From Microbacterium sp. (GTDB lineage Bacteria; Actinomycetota; Actinomycetes; Actinomycetales; Microbacteriaceae), in assembly GCA_002703245.1 (NCBI GenBank), contig NZTV01000059.1, positions 1 to 32,072 of the forward strand: a stretch of 32,072 nt of DNA. The letters are read 5' to 3'. This document shows, piece by piece, positions 25,497 to 32,072 of this stretch (positions are counted from its first letter, which is position 1; every line of letters starts with the position of its first letter). Below the pieces are notes generated by a model. The model was not told where the DNA came from and did no database searches. It was given only the letters and a program-made list of their open reading frames with translations. The position numbers were made by a program, and so were the translations under genes.

Positions 25497-26180
25497 ATGG
25501 CCCTCACCCGGATCGAGATGGCGGCCCGCGCCGCCCGGGAACTCGCTGACGGCTCGTATGTCAACCTCGGCATCGGCCTGCCGACCCTCGTGCCCAACCA
25601 CGTGCCCGACGGGGTCACCGTCGTGCTGCAGTCGGAGAACGGGATCCTCGGGGTCGGTCCCTACCCGACCGAAGACGCCGTCGACCCCGACCTCATCAAC
25701 GCCGGAAAGGAGACGGTCACCACCCTTCCCGGCACGGCCTTCTTCGACTCGGCCACCAGCTTCGGGATGATCCGCGGCGGGAAGATCGACGCCGCCATCC
25801 TCGGTGCCATGCAGGTCTCACGGACCGGAGACCTGGCGAACTGGATGATCCCCGGAAAGATGGTCAAGGGGCCCGGCGGGGCGATGGATCTCGTCCACGG
25901 CGCCGGAAAGGTCATCGTGCTCATGGAGCACGTCGCCAAGGACGGGTCGGCGAAGATCGTCGAGGACTGCACGCTGCCGCTGACCGGGCGAGGCGTGGTC
26001 GACCGCATCATCACCGACCTCGCCGTCATCGACGTCACCGACGACGGCCTCGTGCTCGTCGAGGTCGCCCCGGGGGTCGAGGTCGACGACGTGATCGCCG
26101 CCACCGAGCCACCGCTGCACATCTCGGAGTCGCTCACGGCCGTCGCCGTCGACTCCGCGCCCGAAGGGAGCCGCTCATGA
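25497..26180 (+). CDS. scoB: 3-oxoacid CoA-transferase subunit B
   Basis: A 227-residue beta subunit carrying the catalytic Glu in [11 protein letters not shown], the residue that forms the glutamyl-CoA thioester. Further conserved stretches are [53 protein letters not shown]. The start follows GAGGAGG at the end of scoA; the stop overlaps the thiolase start (ATGA). With BdhA upstream and thiolase downstream it completes ketone-body activation. Confidence 0.94.
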   Translation: MALTRIEMAARAARELADGSYVNLGIGLPTLVPNHVPDGVTVVLQSENGILGVGPYPTEDAVDPDLINAGKETVTTLPGTAFFDSATSFGMIRGGKIDAAILGAMQVSRTGDLANWMIPGKMVKGPGGAMDLVHGAGKVIVLMEHVAKDGSAKIVEDCTLPLTGRGVVDRIITDLAVIDVTDDGLVLVEVAPGVEVDDVIAATEPPLHISESLTAVAVDSAPEGSRS

Positions 26181-27361
26181 CCACCGACGACATCGTCATC
26201 GTCGCCGCAGCCCGAACCCCGCAAGGACGGCTCAAGGGCCGGCTCGCGCCGCTCACGGCCGTGCAGCTCGGCGCGACCGCCATCCGGGGGGCGCTCGAGC
26301 GCGGCGGGGTCGCCGCGTCCGCCGTGGACGCCGTGCTCGTCGGCCAGGTGTTGCCGGCCGGAGCGGGGCAGAATCCCGCGCGGCAGGCGGCGATCGCCGC
26401 CGGGATCGGCTGGGACGTGCACGCGGCGAGCGTGAACAAGGTGTGCCTGTCGGGGCTGACCGCGGTCATCGACGGCGCCCGCATGCTCGCCCTCGGCGAC
26501 GCCACGGTGGTCGTGGCCGCCGGTATGGAGTCGATGACCCGGGCACCGCACCTGATGATGGGGTCGCGCTCGGGGTGGACCTACGGGTCGGTCGAGGTGA
26601 TCGACCACATGGCCCATGACGGACTCACCGACGCCTACGACCAGGAGAGCATGGGGGCCTCCACCGAACGCCACAACGAACGGCTCGGTCTCACGCGCGA
26701 AATGCAGGACGCCGTCGCCGCACGGTCGCATCAGCGCGCCGCCGCGGCGCAGCAGGCCGGGGTCTTCGAGCCGGAGATCGTGCCGGTCGAGATCCCCCAG
26801 CGCAAGGGCGACCCGGTCGTGGTCGACACGGACGAGGGGGTGCGCCCGGACACCACCGTCGACACGCTCGGGGCGTTGCGTCCCGCATTCGCCGAGGGTG
26901 GGTCGATCACCGCCGGCAACGCGTCGCAGATCTCCGACGGGGCGTCCGCGGTCGTGATGACCACCCGATCGCACGCCGACGAGAACGGATGGAGGGTTCT
27001 GGCCGTCGTCGGTGCCTCGGGCCAGGTCGCCGGCCCCGACAACTCCCTGCACGCTCAGCCGGCCCGGGCCATCGAGAAGGCCTGTGCCCGGCAGGGGATC
27101 GCCCCGACCGATCTGGACGTGGTCGAGATCAACGAGGCCTTCGGTGCCGTCGTGGCGCAGTCACAGGCCGAGCTGGGACTGTCCGACGAGGTCGTCAACC
27201 CGCACGGCGGCGGGATCGCGATCGGTCATCCGATCGGGGCCTCCGGAAACCGGCTCGTCGTGCACGCGGTGCACGAGTTGCTCCGACGCGGCGGCGGGAC
27301 GGCCGCCGTCGCGCTGTGCGGCGGCGGCGGTCAGGGCGACGCGCTGATCCTGAGCAGGTGA
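26177..27361 (+). CDS. Acetyl-CoA C-acyltransferase (thiolase)
   Basis: A 394-residue thiolase. The active-site nucleophile Cys is in [11 protein letters not shown] (the common form is CxSG), the His in [19 protein letters not shown], and the second Cys in [22 protein letters not shown] is also conserved. Length and motifs fit a biosynthetic/degradative acetoacetyl-CoA thiolase, which splits acetoacetyl-CoA into two acetyl-CoA. A 3-oxoadipyl-CoA thiolase is the main alternative, but the SCOT-type transferase beside it favours acetoacetyl-CoA. It closes the scoAB operon. Confidence 0.93.
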   Translation: MTTDDIVIVAAARTPQGRLKGRLAPLTAVQLGATAIRGALERGGVAASAVDAVLVGQVLPAGAGQNPARQAAIAAGIGWDVHAASVNKVCLSGLTAVIDGARMLALGDATVVVAAGMESMTRAPHLMMGSRSGWTYGSVEVIDHMAHDGLTDAYDQESMGASTERHNERLGLTREMQDAVAARSHQRAAAAQQAGVFEPEIVPVEIPQRKGDPVVVDTDEGVRPDTTVDTLGALRPAFAEGGSITAGNASQISDGASAVVMTTRSHADENGWRVLAVVGASGQVAGPDNSLHAQPARAIEKACARQGIAPTDLDVVEINEAFGAVVAQSQAELGLSDEVVNPHGGGIAIGHPIGASGNRLVVHAVHELLRRGGGTAAVALCGGGGQGDALILSR

Positions 27362-27392
27362 CCCCTGTCGCCCGGGCGAAACACATGCGTAT

Positions 27393-27398
27393 TAGCCT
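27393..27398 (+). promoter_or_regulatory. -10 hexamer before the thioesterase gene
   Basis: TAGCCT (TANNNT) ends 6 bases before the ATG at 27405 and no Shine-Dalgarno lies between, indicating a leaderless message. Confidence 0.45.
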
Positions 27399-27404
27399 CG
27401 AGTC

Positions 27405-27893
27405 ATGCCCAGTGACGACAACCCCGATCTGCTCACGCAGGGTGACCCCGCGGTCGACGACACGGTCAACTTCCGCACGCGCAAATGGGTCAAGCCGGAA
27501 GACCTGAACGCCAACGGCAGCCTGTTCGGCGGAAGCCTGTTGCGTTGGATCGACGAAGAAGCGGCCATCTATGCGATCATCCAGCTCGGTAACTACCGAG
27601 TGGTGACGAAGTTCATCTCGGAGATCGAATTCCAAGCCTCGGCGAACCAGGGCGACCTCATCGAGATGGGGCTACGCGCGACCCGATTCGGGCGCACGTC
27701 GCTGACGATGCGGGCCGTGGTGCGGAACATGATCACGCGCCGGAAGATCCTCACCATCGAGAAGTTGGTGTTCGTCAATCTCGGAGAGGACGGACGGCCC
27801 GCTCCGCACGGGTACGACTCGATCACCTACCGACGCGACCGCATGCCCCGGGAGAACCCCGCGACCGGAACGCTCACGCTCCCACGACGCTGA
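27405..27893 (+). CDS. Hotdog-fold acyl-CoA thioesterase
   Basis: A 162-residue acyl-CoA thioesterase of the YciA/BACH type, which hydrolyses acyl-CoA to free acid and CoA. Seen: LNANGSLFGGSLLRWIDEEAAI (the hotdog helix with Gly-Gly and a conserved Asp), then VVTKFISEIEFQASANQGDLIEM. It has one hotdog domain, so it is expected to work as an oligomer in the cytosol. It lies 43 bases after the thiolase but has its own -10-like hexamer, so it may be transcribed separately. A role in recycling CoA from the neighbouring pathway is possible but not shown. Confidence 0.88.
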   Translation: MPSDDNPDLLTQGDPAVDDTVNFRTRKWVKPEDLNANGSLFGGSLLRWIDEEAAIYAIIQLGNYRVVTKFISEIEFQASANQGDLIEMGLRATRFGRTSLTMRAVVRNMITRRKILTIEKLVFVNLGEDGRPAPHGYDSITYRRDRMPRENPATGTLTLPRR

Positions 27894-27911
27894 CCCTGAC
27901 GGGACGAACGA

Positions 27912-28172
27912 TCAGTGGCCGCGAGCGAGCCGCTTCTTCATGAGCTTCTCCTCTTTGCCGTGCACGGGGGAGTCCTGTGGGACCGTGTGCCCACGCGCGG
28001 CACGACGCGTGTCGACGATGGCGCCGATCGCGAGGGCGAGGGAGATAGCCCAGCTCGCCCACGCCAGCGCGGTGCGCCACGTGAAGGGCTCATCGTTGCG
28101 GATGCTTCGCAACAGGGTCATTCCGCCGGTGACGGCGCTGAGGATTCCGGTGCCGAACAGGTACTGGCGCAT
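27912..28172 (-). CDS. Small two-helix membrane protein
   Basis: An 86-residue protein of unknown function. Two hydrophobic segments (about residues 4-22 and 33-52) are followed by a basic tail rich in Lys/Arg (KEEKLMKKRLARGH). No family recognised. A -10-like TAGCGT on the minus strand (28179-28184) sits 6 bases before the ATG at 28172, so the message is probably leaderless. It is convergent with the thioesterase gene and divergent from otsA. Confidence 0.7.
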   Translation of the reverse strand: MRQYLFGTGILSAVTGGMTLLRSIRNDEPFTWRTALAWASWAISLALAIGAIVDTRRAARGHTVPQDSPVHGKEEKLMKKRLARGH

Positions 28173-28178
28173 GGCCCC

Positions 28179-28184
28179 ACGCTA
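28179..28184 (-). promoter_or_regulatory. -10 hexamer before the small membrane protein
   Basis: On the minus strand TAGCGT (TANNNT) ends 6 bases before the ATG at 28172, with no ribosome binding site in between. Confidence 0.4.
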
Positions 28185-28264
28185 TCGCGACCGGACACCC
28201 GGTGTGCGCTCTTGACACCCCGCGATGCCCCCGTCAAGGCGCGGTTTTTCGAAACACGGCGCTG

Positions 28265-28270
28265 TTAGCC
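28265..28270 (+). promoter_or_regulatory. Probable -10 of the otsAB promoter
   Basis: TAGCCT lies about 30 bases before the otsA GTG, leaving room for a leader with the AGGAGGA ribosome binding site. No convincing -35 is seen. Confidence 0.35.
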
Positions 28271-28299
28271 TGAAGGCCCGATCACCGTCAGGAGGACCT

Positions 28300-29727
28300 G
28301 TGACCCAGGCCGAATTCGTCGTCGTCGCCAATCGCCTGCCCGTGGACAAAGCCGGACCGGGGGAGGGGGAGGACGGCTGGCGCCGGTCGCCGGGAGGACT
28401 GGTGACCGCGCTGGAGCCGGTCATGAAGGAGACCGACGGCGCGTGGGTGGGATGGCCGGGACAGGCCGATCTGGAGGTCGAGCCCTTCGACTTCGACGGC
28501 ACCCAGCTCATCCCCGTCGCGCTGAGCGCGGACGAGATCGAGAAGTACTACGAGGGATTCTCCAACGACACCATCTGGCCCCTCTATCACGACGTCATCG
28601 CGGCCCCGCGCTACCGACGCGTGTGGTGGGACTCGTACGTGCGCGTCAATCGTCGCTTCGCCGAGGCCGCCGCCAACGCGGTCAAGGAGAACGGCACCGT
28701 CTGGGTGCAGGACTATCAGCTGCAGCTGGTCCCGAAGATGCTGCGTGAGATGCGCCCGGACCTGACGATCGGGTACTTCCACCACATTCCATTCCCCGCA
28801 TACGGCCTGTACTCGCAACTGCCGTGGCGTCGGTTGGTGCTCGAAGGACTCCTGGGCGCCGACGTGATCGGCTTCCAGCGCGTGGCGGATGCGGGCAACT
28901 TCGCGCGCGCCGTGCGGCGCCTGTTCCGGTACGAGACGCGCGCCGGCCGCATCACCGTCCCCGGCGAGGACGGCACCGCGCACACCGCGCTCGCGAAGGC
29001 GTTCCCGATCTCCATCGCGGCGGAGACCTACATGGAGCTGGCCAAGAAGCCTGAGGTGCAAGCCCGCGCGAAGGAGATCCGCGAGGGGCTGGGCAATCCC
29101 AAGGCGATCCTGCTCGGTGTCGACCGGCTCGACTACACCAAGGGCATCCGCCACCGGCTGAAAGCGTTCGGCGAGCTGCTCGAGGACGGCCGGGTCACCG
29201 TCGACGACGTCACGCTCGTCCAGGTCGCCAGCCCCAGCCGCGAGCGCGTCGAGGCATACGTGCAATTGCGCGACGAGATCGAGCTGACCGTCGCGCGCAT
29301 CAACGGCGACCACGACACCTTCGGCCACAGCGCGATCAGATACCTGCACCAGGGGTACCCGCGGGAGGAGATGGTGGCGCTGTTCCTCGCGGCGGACGTC
29401 ATGCTCGTCACCGCGCTGCGCGACGGGATGAACCTGGTCGCCAAGGAATACGTCGCCACCCGCAACGACAACCGCGGGGTGCTCGTGCTGTCGGAGTTCG
29501 CCGGCGCCGCCGATGAACTCGGCTCGGCCCTGAAGGTCAATCCGCACGACATCGACACGTTGAAGGACACGATCATCCAGGCGATCGAGATGCCCGAGGC
29601 CGACCAGGCGCGGCGCATGCGGTCGATGCGCAAGCGCGTGTTGGAGCACGACGTGAAGGCATGGTCGGACTCGTTCCTGGCCGCCCTCGACGATGCGCGC
29701 GCCGCGAAGGAGAGGGCGACACGATGA
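28300..29727 (+). CDS. otsA: Trehalose-6-phosphate synthase
   Basis: A 475-residue GT20 glycosyltransferase that makes trehalose 6-phosphate from a nucleotide-activated glucose and glucose 6-phosphate in the cytosol. Family blocks run in order: VVVANRLPVD, WRRSPGGLVTALEPV, VWVQDYQLQLVPKMLR, GYFHHIPFPAYGLYSQLPWR, ADVIGFQ, GVDRLDYTKGIRHRL and TALRDGMNLVAKEYVA. Length matches the family. The GTG at 28300 is supported by AGGAGGA; an upstream in-frame ATG at 28225 is not conserved. It overlaps otsB by four bases, giving a two-gene trehalose operon, usually linked to osmotic and desiccation protection. Confidence 0.96.
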   Translation: MTQAEFVVVANRLPVDKAGPGEGEDGWRRSPGGLVTALEPVMKETDGAWVGWPGQADLEVEPFDFDGTQLIPVALSADEIEKYYEGFSNDTIWPLYHDVIAAPRYRRVWWDSYVRVNRRFAEAAANAVKENGTVWVQDYQLQLVPKMLREMRPDLTIGYFHHIPFPAYGLYSQLPWRRLVLEGLLGADVIGFQRVADAGNFARAVRRLFRYETRAGRITVPGEDGTAHTALAKAFPISIAAETYMELAKKPEVQARAKEIREGLGNPKAILLGVDRLDYTKGIRHRLKAFGELLEDGRVTVDDVTLVQVASPSRERVEAYVQLRDEIELTVARINGDHDTFGHSAIRYLHQGYPREEMVALFLAADVMLVTALRDGMNLVAKEYVATRNDNRGVLVLSEFAGAADELGSALKVNPHDIDTLKDTIIQAIEMPEADQARRMRSMRKRVLEHDVKAWSDSFLAALDDARAAKERATR

Positions 29728-30491
29728 GCGACGCCGTCTCGGCCCTGGCCGGCACCGCAGTGTTGCTGGTCGCCCTCGACTTCGACGGCACGTTGTCGCC
29801 TCTGCACGACGAGCCGATGCAGGCCCGCATGCTTCCCGAGGCGCGCACCGCGCTGGACGCCCTCCGGGCGGCGCCGCGCACGACCGTGGCCCTGGTCTCG
29901 GGGCGCAGCCTCGGAGACCTCCGCGTGATCGCCGAGCACGACGACACCTCGTCGGTGTGGTTGGCCGGCTCCCACGGCGCCGAGTTCTGGCAGCCCGGCG
30001 TCGGCGTCCACGCTTCGGCGGAGGACGCGGTGGACGAGGGGCTCCGCGACACGTTGCGCGCCCACGCGGAAGAGGCCACCGCGGGTCTGGAGGGGGTGTT
30101 CATCGAGCCGAAGACCTTTGGATTCGGCGTGCACACGCGCCTGGCCACGCCCGAGGACGCCGAGAAGGCCAACGGGGCCGTCGATGCGATCGTCGCCGCC
30201 GAAGCCCCGCACTGGCGGCGCCGGACCGGGCACAACATCGTCGAGTACGCCTTCCGGCATGAAGGCAAGGACTCGGCGGTCGCGCACCTTCGTGAGCTCG
30301 TCGGGGCGACCGGTGTGTTGTTCGCCGGCGACGACGTGACCGACGAAGATGCGCTGGCCAGCCTCGGGCCGGACGACCTCGGCGTGCACATCGGAACCCG
30401 CCAGACCCACGCGAGTGTCTCCGTCCCTGACATCCCGTCCTTCGCCGCACTCCTGTCGAGGCTCGCCGCCGAACGCACCGCCGGTCTTTAG
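29724..30491 (+). CDS. otsB: Trehalose-6-phosphate phosphatase
   Basis: A 255-residue HAD-type phosphatase that removes the phosphate from trehalose 6-phosphate. Seen: LDFDGTLSPL (nucleophile Asp 19), VALVSGRSL, the cap-domain start SHGAEFW, HEGKDSAVAHL and AGDDVTDEDAL (metal-binding Asp residues). ATG 29724 overlaps the otsA stop as ATGA. Confidence 0.95.
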   Translation: MSDAVSALAGTAVLLVALDFDGTLSPLHDEPMQARMLPEARTALDALRAAPRTTVALVSGRSLGDLRVIAEHDDTSSVWLAGSHGAEFWQPGVGVHASAEDAVDEGLRDTLRAHAEEATAGLEGVFIEPKTFGFGVHTRLATPEDAEKANGAVDAIVAAEAPHWRRRTGHNIVEYAFRHEGKDSAVAHLRELVGATGVLFAGDDVTDEDALASLGPDDLGVHIGTRQTHASVSVPDIPSFAALLSRLAAERTAGL

Positions 30492-30508
30492 AAGCCCGTC
30501 CTCGGGAA

Positions 30509-30514
30509 TAGACT
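30509..30514 (+). promoter_or_regulatory. -10 hexamer before ilvD
   Basis: TAGACT (TANNNT) ends 7 bases before the ilvD ATG. The only ribosome-binding-like GGAGG is one base from the ATG, too close to work, so translation from a leaderless transcript is more likely. Confidence 0.45.
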
Positions 30515-30521
30515 CGGAGGC

Positions 30522-32072
30522 ATGGCCAACCCCGAGGAATCGATCGACATCAAGCCCCGCAGTCGCGCCGTCACCGACGGCATCGAAGCCACCACCTCAC
30601 GCGGAATGCTCCGCGCGGTCGGCATGGGCGACGAGGACTGGGACAAGCCCCAGATCGGCATCGCATCGAGCTGGAACGAGATCACCCCGTGCAACCTGAG
30701 CCTGGACCGCCTGGCGCAGGGCGCCAAGGAGGGCGTCCACTCCGGGGGCGGCTATCCGCTGCAGTTCGGCACGATCTCGGTTTCGGACGGGATCTCGATG
30801 GGCCACGAGGGCATGCATTTCTCGCTGGTCAGTCGCGAGGTCATCGCCGACTCGGTCGAAGCCGTGATCATGGCCGAGCGCCTCGACGGCACCGTCCTGC
30901 TGGCCGGGTGCGACAAGTCGATCCCCGGCATGATGATGGCCAGCGCCCGGCTCGGGCTGTCGAGCGTCTTCCTCTACGCCGGTTCGACCATGCCCGGCTG
31001 GGTCAAACTCAGCGACGGCACCGAGAAGGACGTCACGATCATCGACTCCTTCGAGGGCGTCGGGGCCTGCCGCGCCGGCAAGATGAGCGAAGAAGACCTC
31101 AAACGCATCGAATGCGCCATCGTCCCGGGCGAGGGCGCCTGCGGCGGCATGTACACCGCGAACACGATGGCCTCGGTCGGTGAGGCCCTCGGACTCAGCC
31201 TCCCCGGCTCGGCGGCACCGCCCGCGGCCGACCGTCGTCGCGACTACTACGCGCACCGATCCGGCGAAGCCGTCGTCAATCTGCTGCGGCAAGGGATCAC
31301 CACCAAAGACATCCTGACCAAGGAGGCGTTCGAGAACGCCATCGCGCTGGTGATGGCCCTCGGCGGCTCGACCAACGCGGTGCTGCACCTGCTGGCCATC
31401 GCGCGCGAGGCCGAGGTGGACCTCAGTCTCCACGACTTCAACCGCATCGGCGACAAGACTCCGCACGTGGCTGACATGAAGCCCTTCGGCGAATACGTCA
31501 TGAACGACGTCGACCGCCACGGCGGCATCCCCGTGGTGATGAAGGCGATGCTGGATGAGGGCCTCATCCACGGGGACGCGCTGACGGTCACCGGCAAGAC
31601 GGTCGCCGAGAACCTCCGCGACCTCGCCCCCGACCCGATCGACGGTGATGTCATCCACACCTTCGACGACCCGATCCACGCCAGCGGCGGCATCACGATC
31701 CTCCACGGCTCGCTCGCCCCCGAAGGTGCCGTGGTCAAGACCGCCGGATTCGACGCGGCGGTCTTCGAGGGCCCCGCCCGTGTGTTCGAGCGCGAGCGCG
31801 CCGCCATGGACGCCGTCGCCGCAGGCGACATCGCCCCCGGCACCGTCATCGTCATCCGCTACGAGGGCCCCAAGGGCGGTCCCGGCATGCGCGAGATGCT
31901 CGCCATCACGGCCGCCATCAAGGGCGCTGGGCTCGGGAAAGATGTACTACTGTTGACGGACGGCAGGTTCTCAGGCGGCACAACCGGCCTGTGCATCGGC
32001 CACATAGCACCCGAAGCGGTCGACGCAGGTCCGATCGCCTTCGTGCGCGATGGTGATCTGATACGGGTCGAT
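30522..32072 (+). CDS. ilvD: Dihydroxy-acid dehydratase (3' end beyond the window)
   Basis: The first 517 codons are present and the frame is open to the window edge; the family is about 560-620 residues, so most of it is here. The enzyme dehydrates 2,3-dihydroxy-acids in valine, isoleucine and CoA-precursor synthesis, using an iron-sulfur cluster. Candidate cluster ligands are Cys 57 (EITPCNLS), Cys 130 ([14 protein letters not shown]) and Cys 207 ([12 protein letters not shown]). Other conserved stretches are SRAVTDGIE near the start, [14 protein letters not shown], and [19 protein letters not shown] at the end. The ATG at 30522 opens the conserved N-terminus. It lies 30 bases after otsB but has its own -10-like site. 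Confidence 0.95.
   Translation, partial: MANPEESIDIKPRSRAVTDGIEATTSRGMLRAVGMGDEDWDKPQIGIASSWNEITPCNLSLDRLAQGAKEGVHSGGGYPLQFGTISVSDGISMGHEGMHFSLVSREVIADSVEAVIMAERLDGTVLLAGCDKSIPGMMMASARLGLSSVFLYAGSTMPGWVKLSDGTEKDVTIIDSFEGVGACRAGKMSEEDLKRIECAIVPGEGACGGMYTANTMASVGEALGLSLPGSAAPPAADRRRDYYAHRSGEAVVNLLRQGITTKDILTKEAFENAIALVMALGGSTNAVLHLLAIAREAEVDLSLHDFNRIGDKTPHVADMKPFGEYVMNDVDRHGGIPVVMKAMLDEGLIHGDALTVTGKTVAENLRDLAPDPIDGDVIHTFDDPIHASGGITILHGSLAPEGAVVKTAGFDAAVFEGPARVFERERAAMDAVAAGDIAPGTVIVIRYEGPKGGPGMREMLAITAAIKGAGLGKDVLLLTDGRFSGGTTGLCIGHIAPEAVDAGPIAFVRDGDLIRVD

Noticed and set aside
28240-28263. Imperfect palindrome upstream of otsA as a third REP-like copy
   Set aside because: It lacks the CGAGAAACC-7-CCGCGARAC block structure and is much shorter.
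28288-29649. Long open frame antisense to otsA
   Set aside because: otsA is unambiguous on the plus strand and the antisense product is low-complexity.

Overview
The window is high-GC DNA with GTG/TTG starts, 4-base start/stop overlaps, LAxTG-type surface anchoring, lipoprotein signals and an actinobacterial gene repertoire. It most resembles a Microbacteriaceae chromosome (Microbacterium or a close relative). That placement is inferred from gene content and style, not from a marker gene. It is mostly a chromosomal core and metabolic region. The one clear mobile piece is the end of an ISL3-type insertion sequence at the left edge.

Layout. 1-186: end of an ISL3-like element, with the transposase start on the minus strand and running off the window. 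188-316: unassigned scar. 317-4234: independent metabolic genes (PhzF-family isomerase, alpha/beta hydrolase, small membrane protein, aldo/keto reductase, nucleoside hydrolase). 4292-4551: C-terminal remnant of a squalene-cyclase-like protein. 4597-7512: large secreted amidase with a C-terminal LATTG wall anchor. 7744-9025: HAD phosphatase and, convergent to it, a membrane protein gene broken at a 7-base homopolymer. 9305-9406: an orphan 33-residue peptide gene with a strong Shine-Dalgarno site and a strong terminator. 9536-9958: lipoprotein. 10013-13151: TPP riboswitch followed by thiM-thiE-thiD/tenA, a thiamine salvage operon. 13177-14597: hisN-like phosphatase and a lipoprotein. 14699-14774: tRNA-Lys(CTT).

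15093-27361 is the most coherent block. A LIV-type ABC importer (binding lipoprotein, two ATPases, two permeases) is followed, almost without gaps, by an AMP-forming acyl-CoA ligase, a TetR regulator, a 3-hydroxybutyrate dehydrogenase-like SDR and an alpha/beta hydrolase. Beyond a 25-bp perfect inverted repeat lie a convergent IclR regulator and a divergent scoA-scoB-thiolase operon. Together these genes would take up a short-chain (hydroxy)acid or its ester, oxidise 3-hydroxybutyrate to acetoacetate, activate it with CoA and cleave it to two acetyl-CoA. Enzyme families are read from motifs; the imported substrate is inference.

27405-32072: acyl-CoA thioesterase, small membrane protein, otsA-otsB trehalose operon, and the first 517 codons of ilvD, cut by the window edge. 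Several genes in the window have a TANNNT -10 hexamer 6-7 nt upstream of the start codon and no usable ribosome binding site, which suggests leaderless transcripts.
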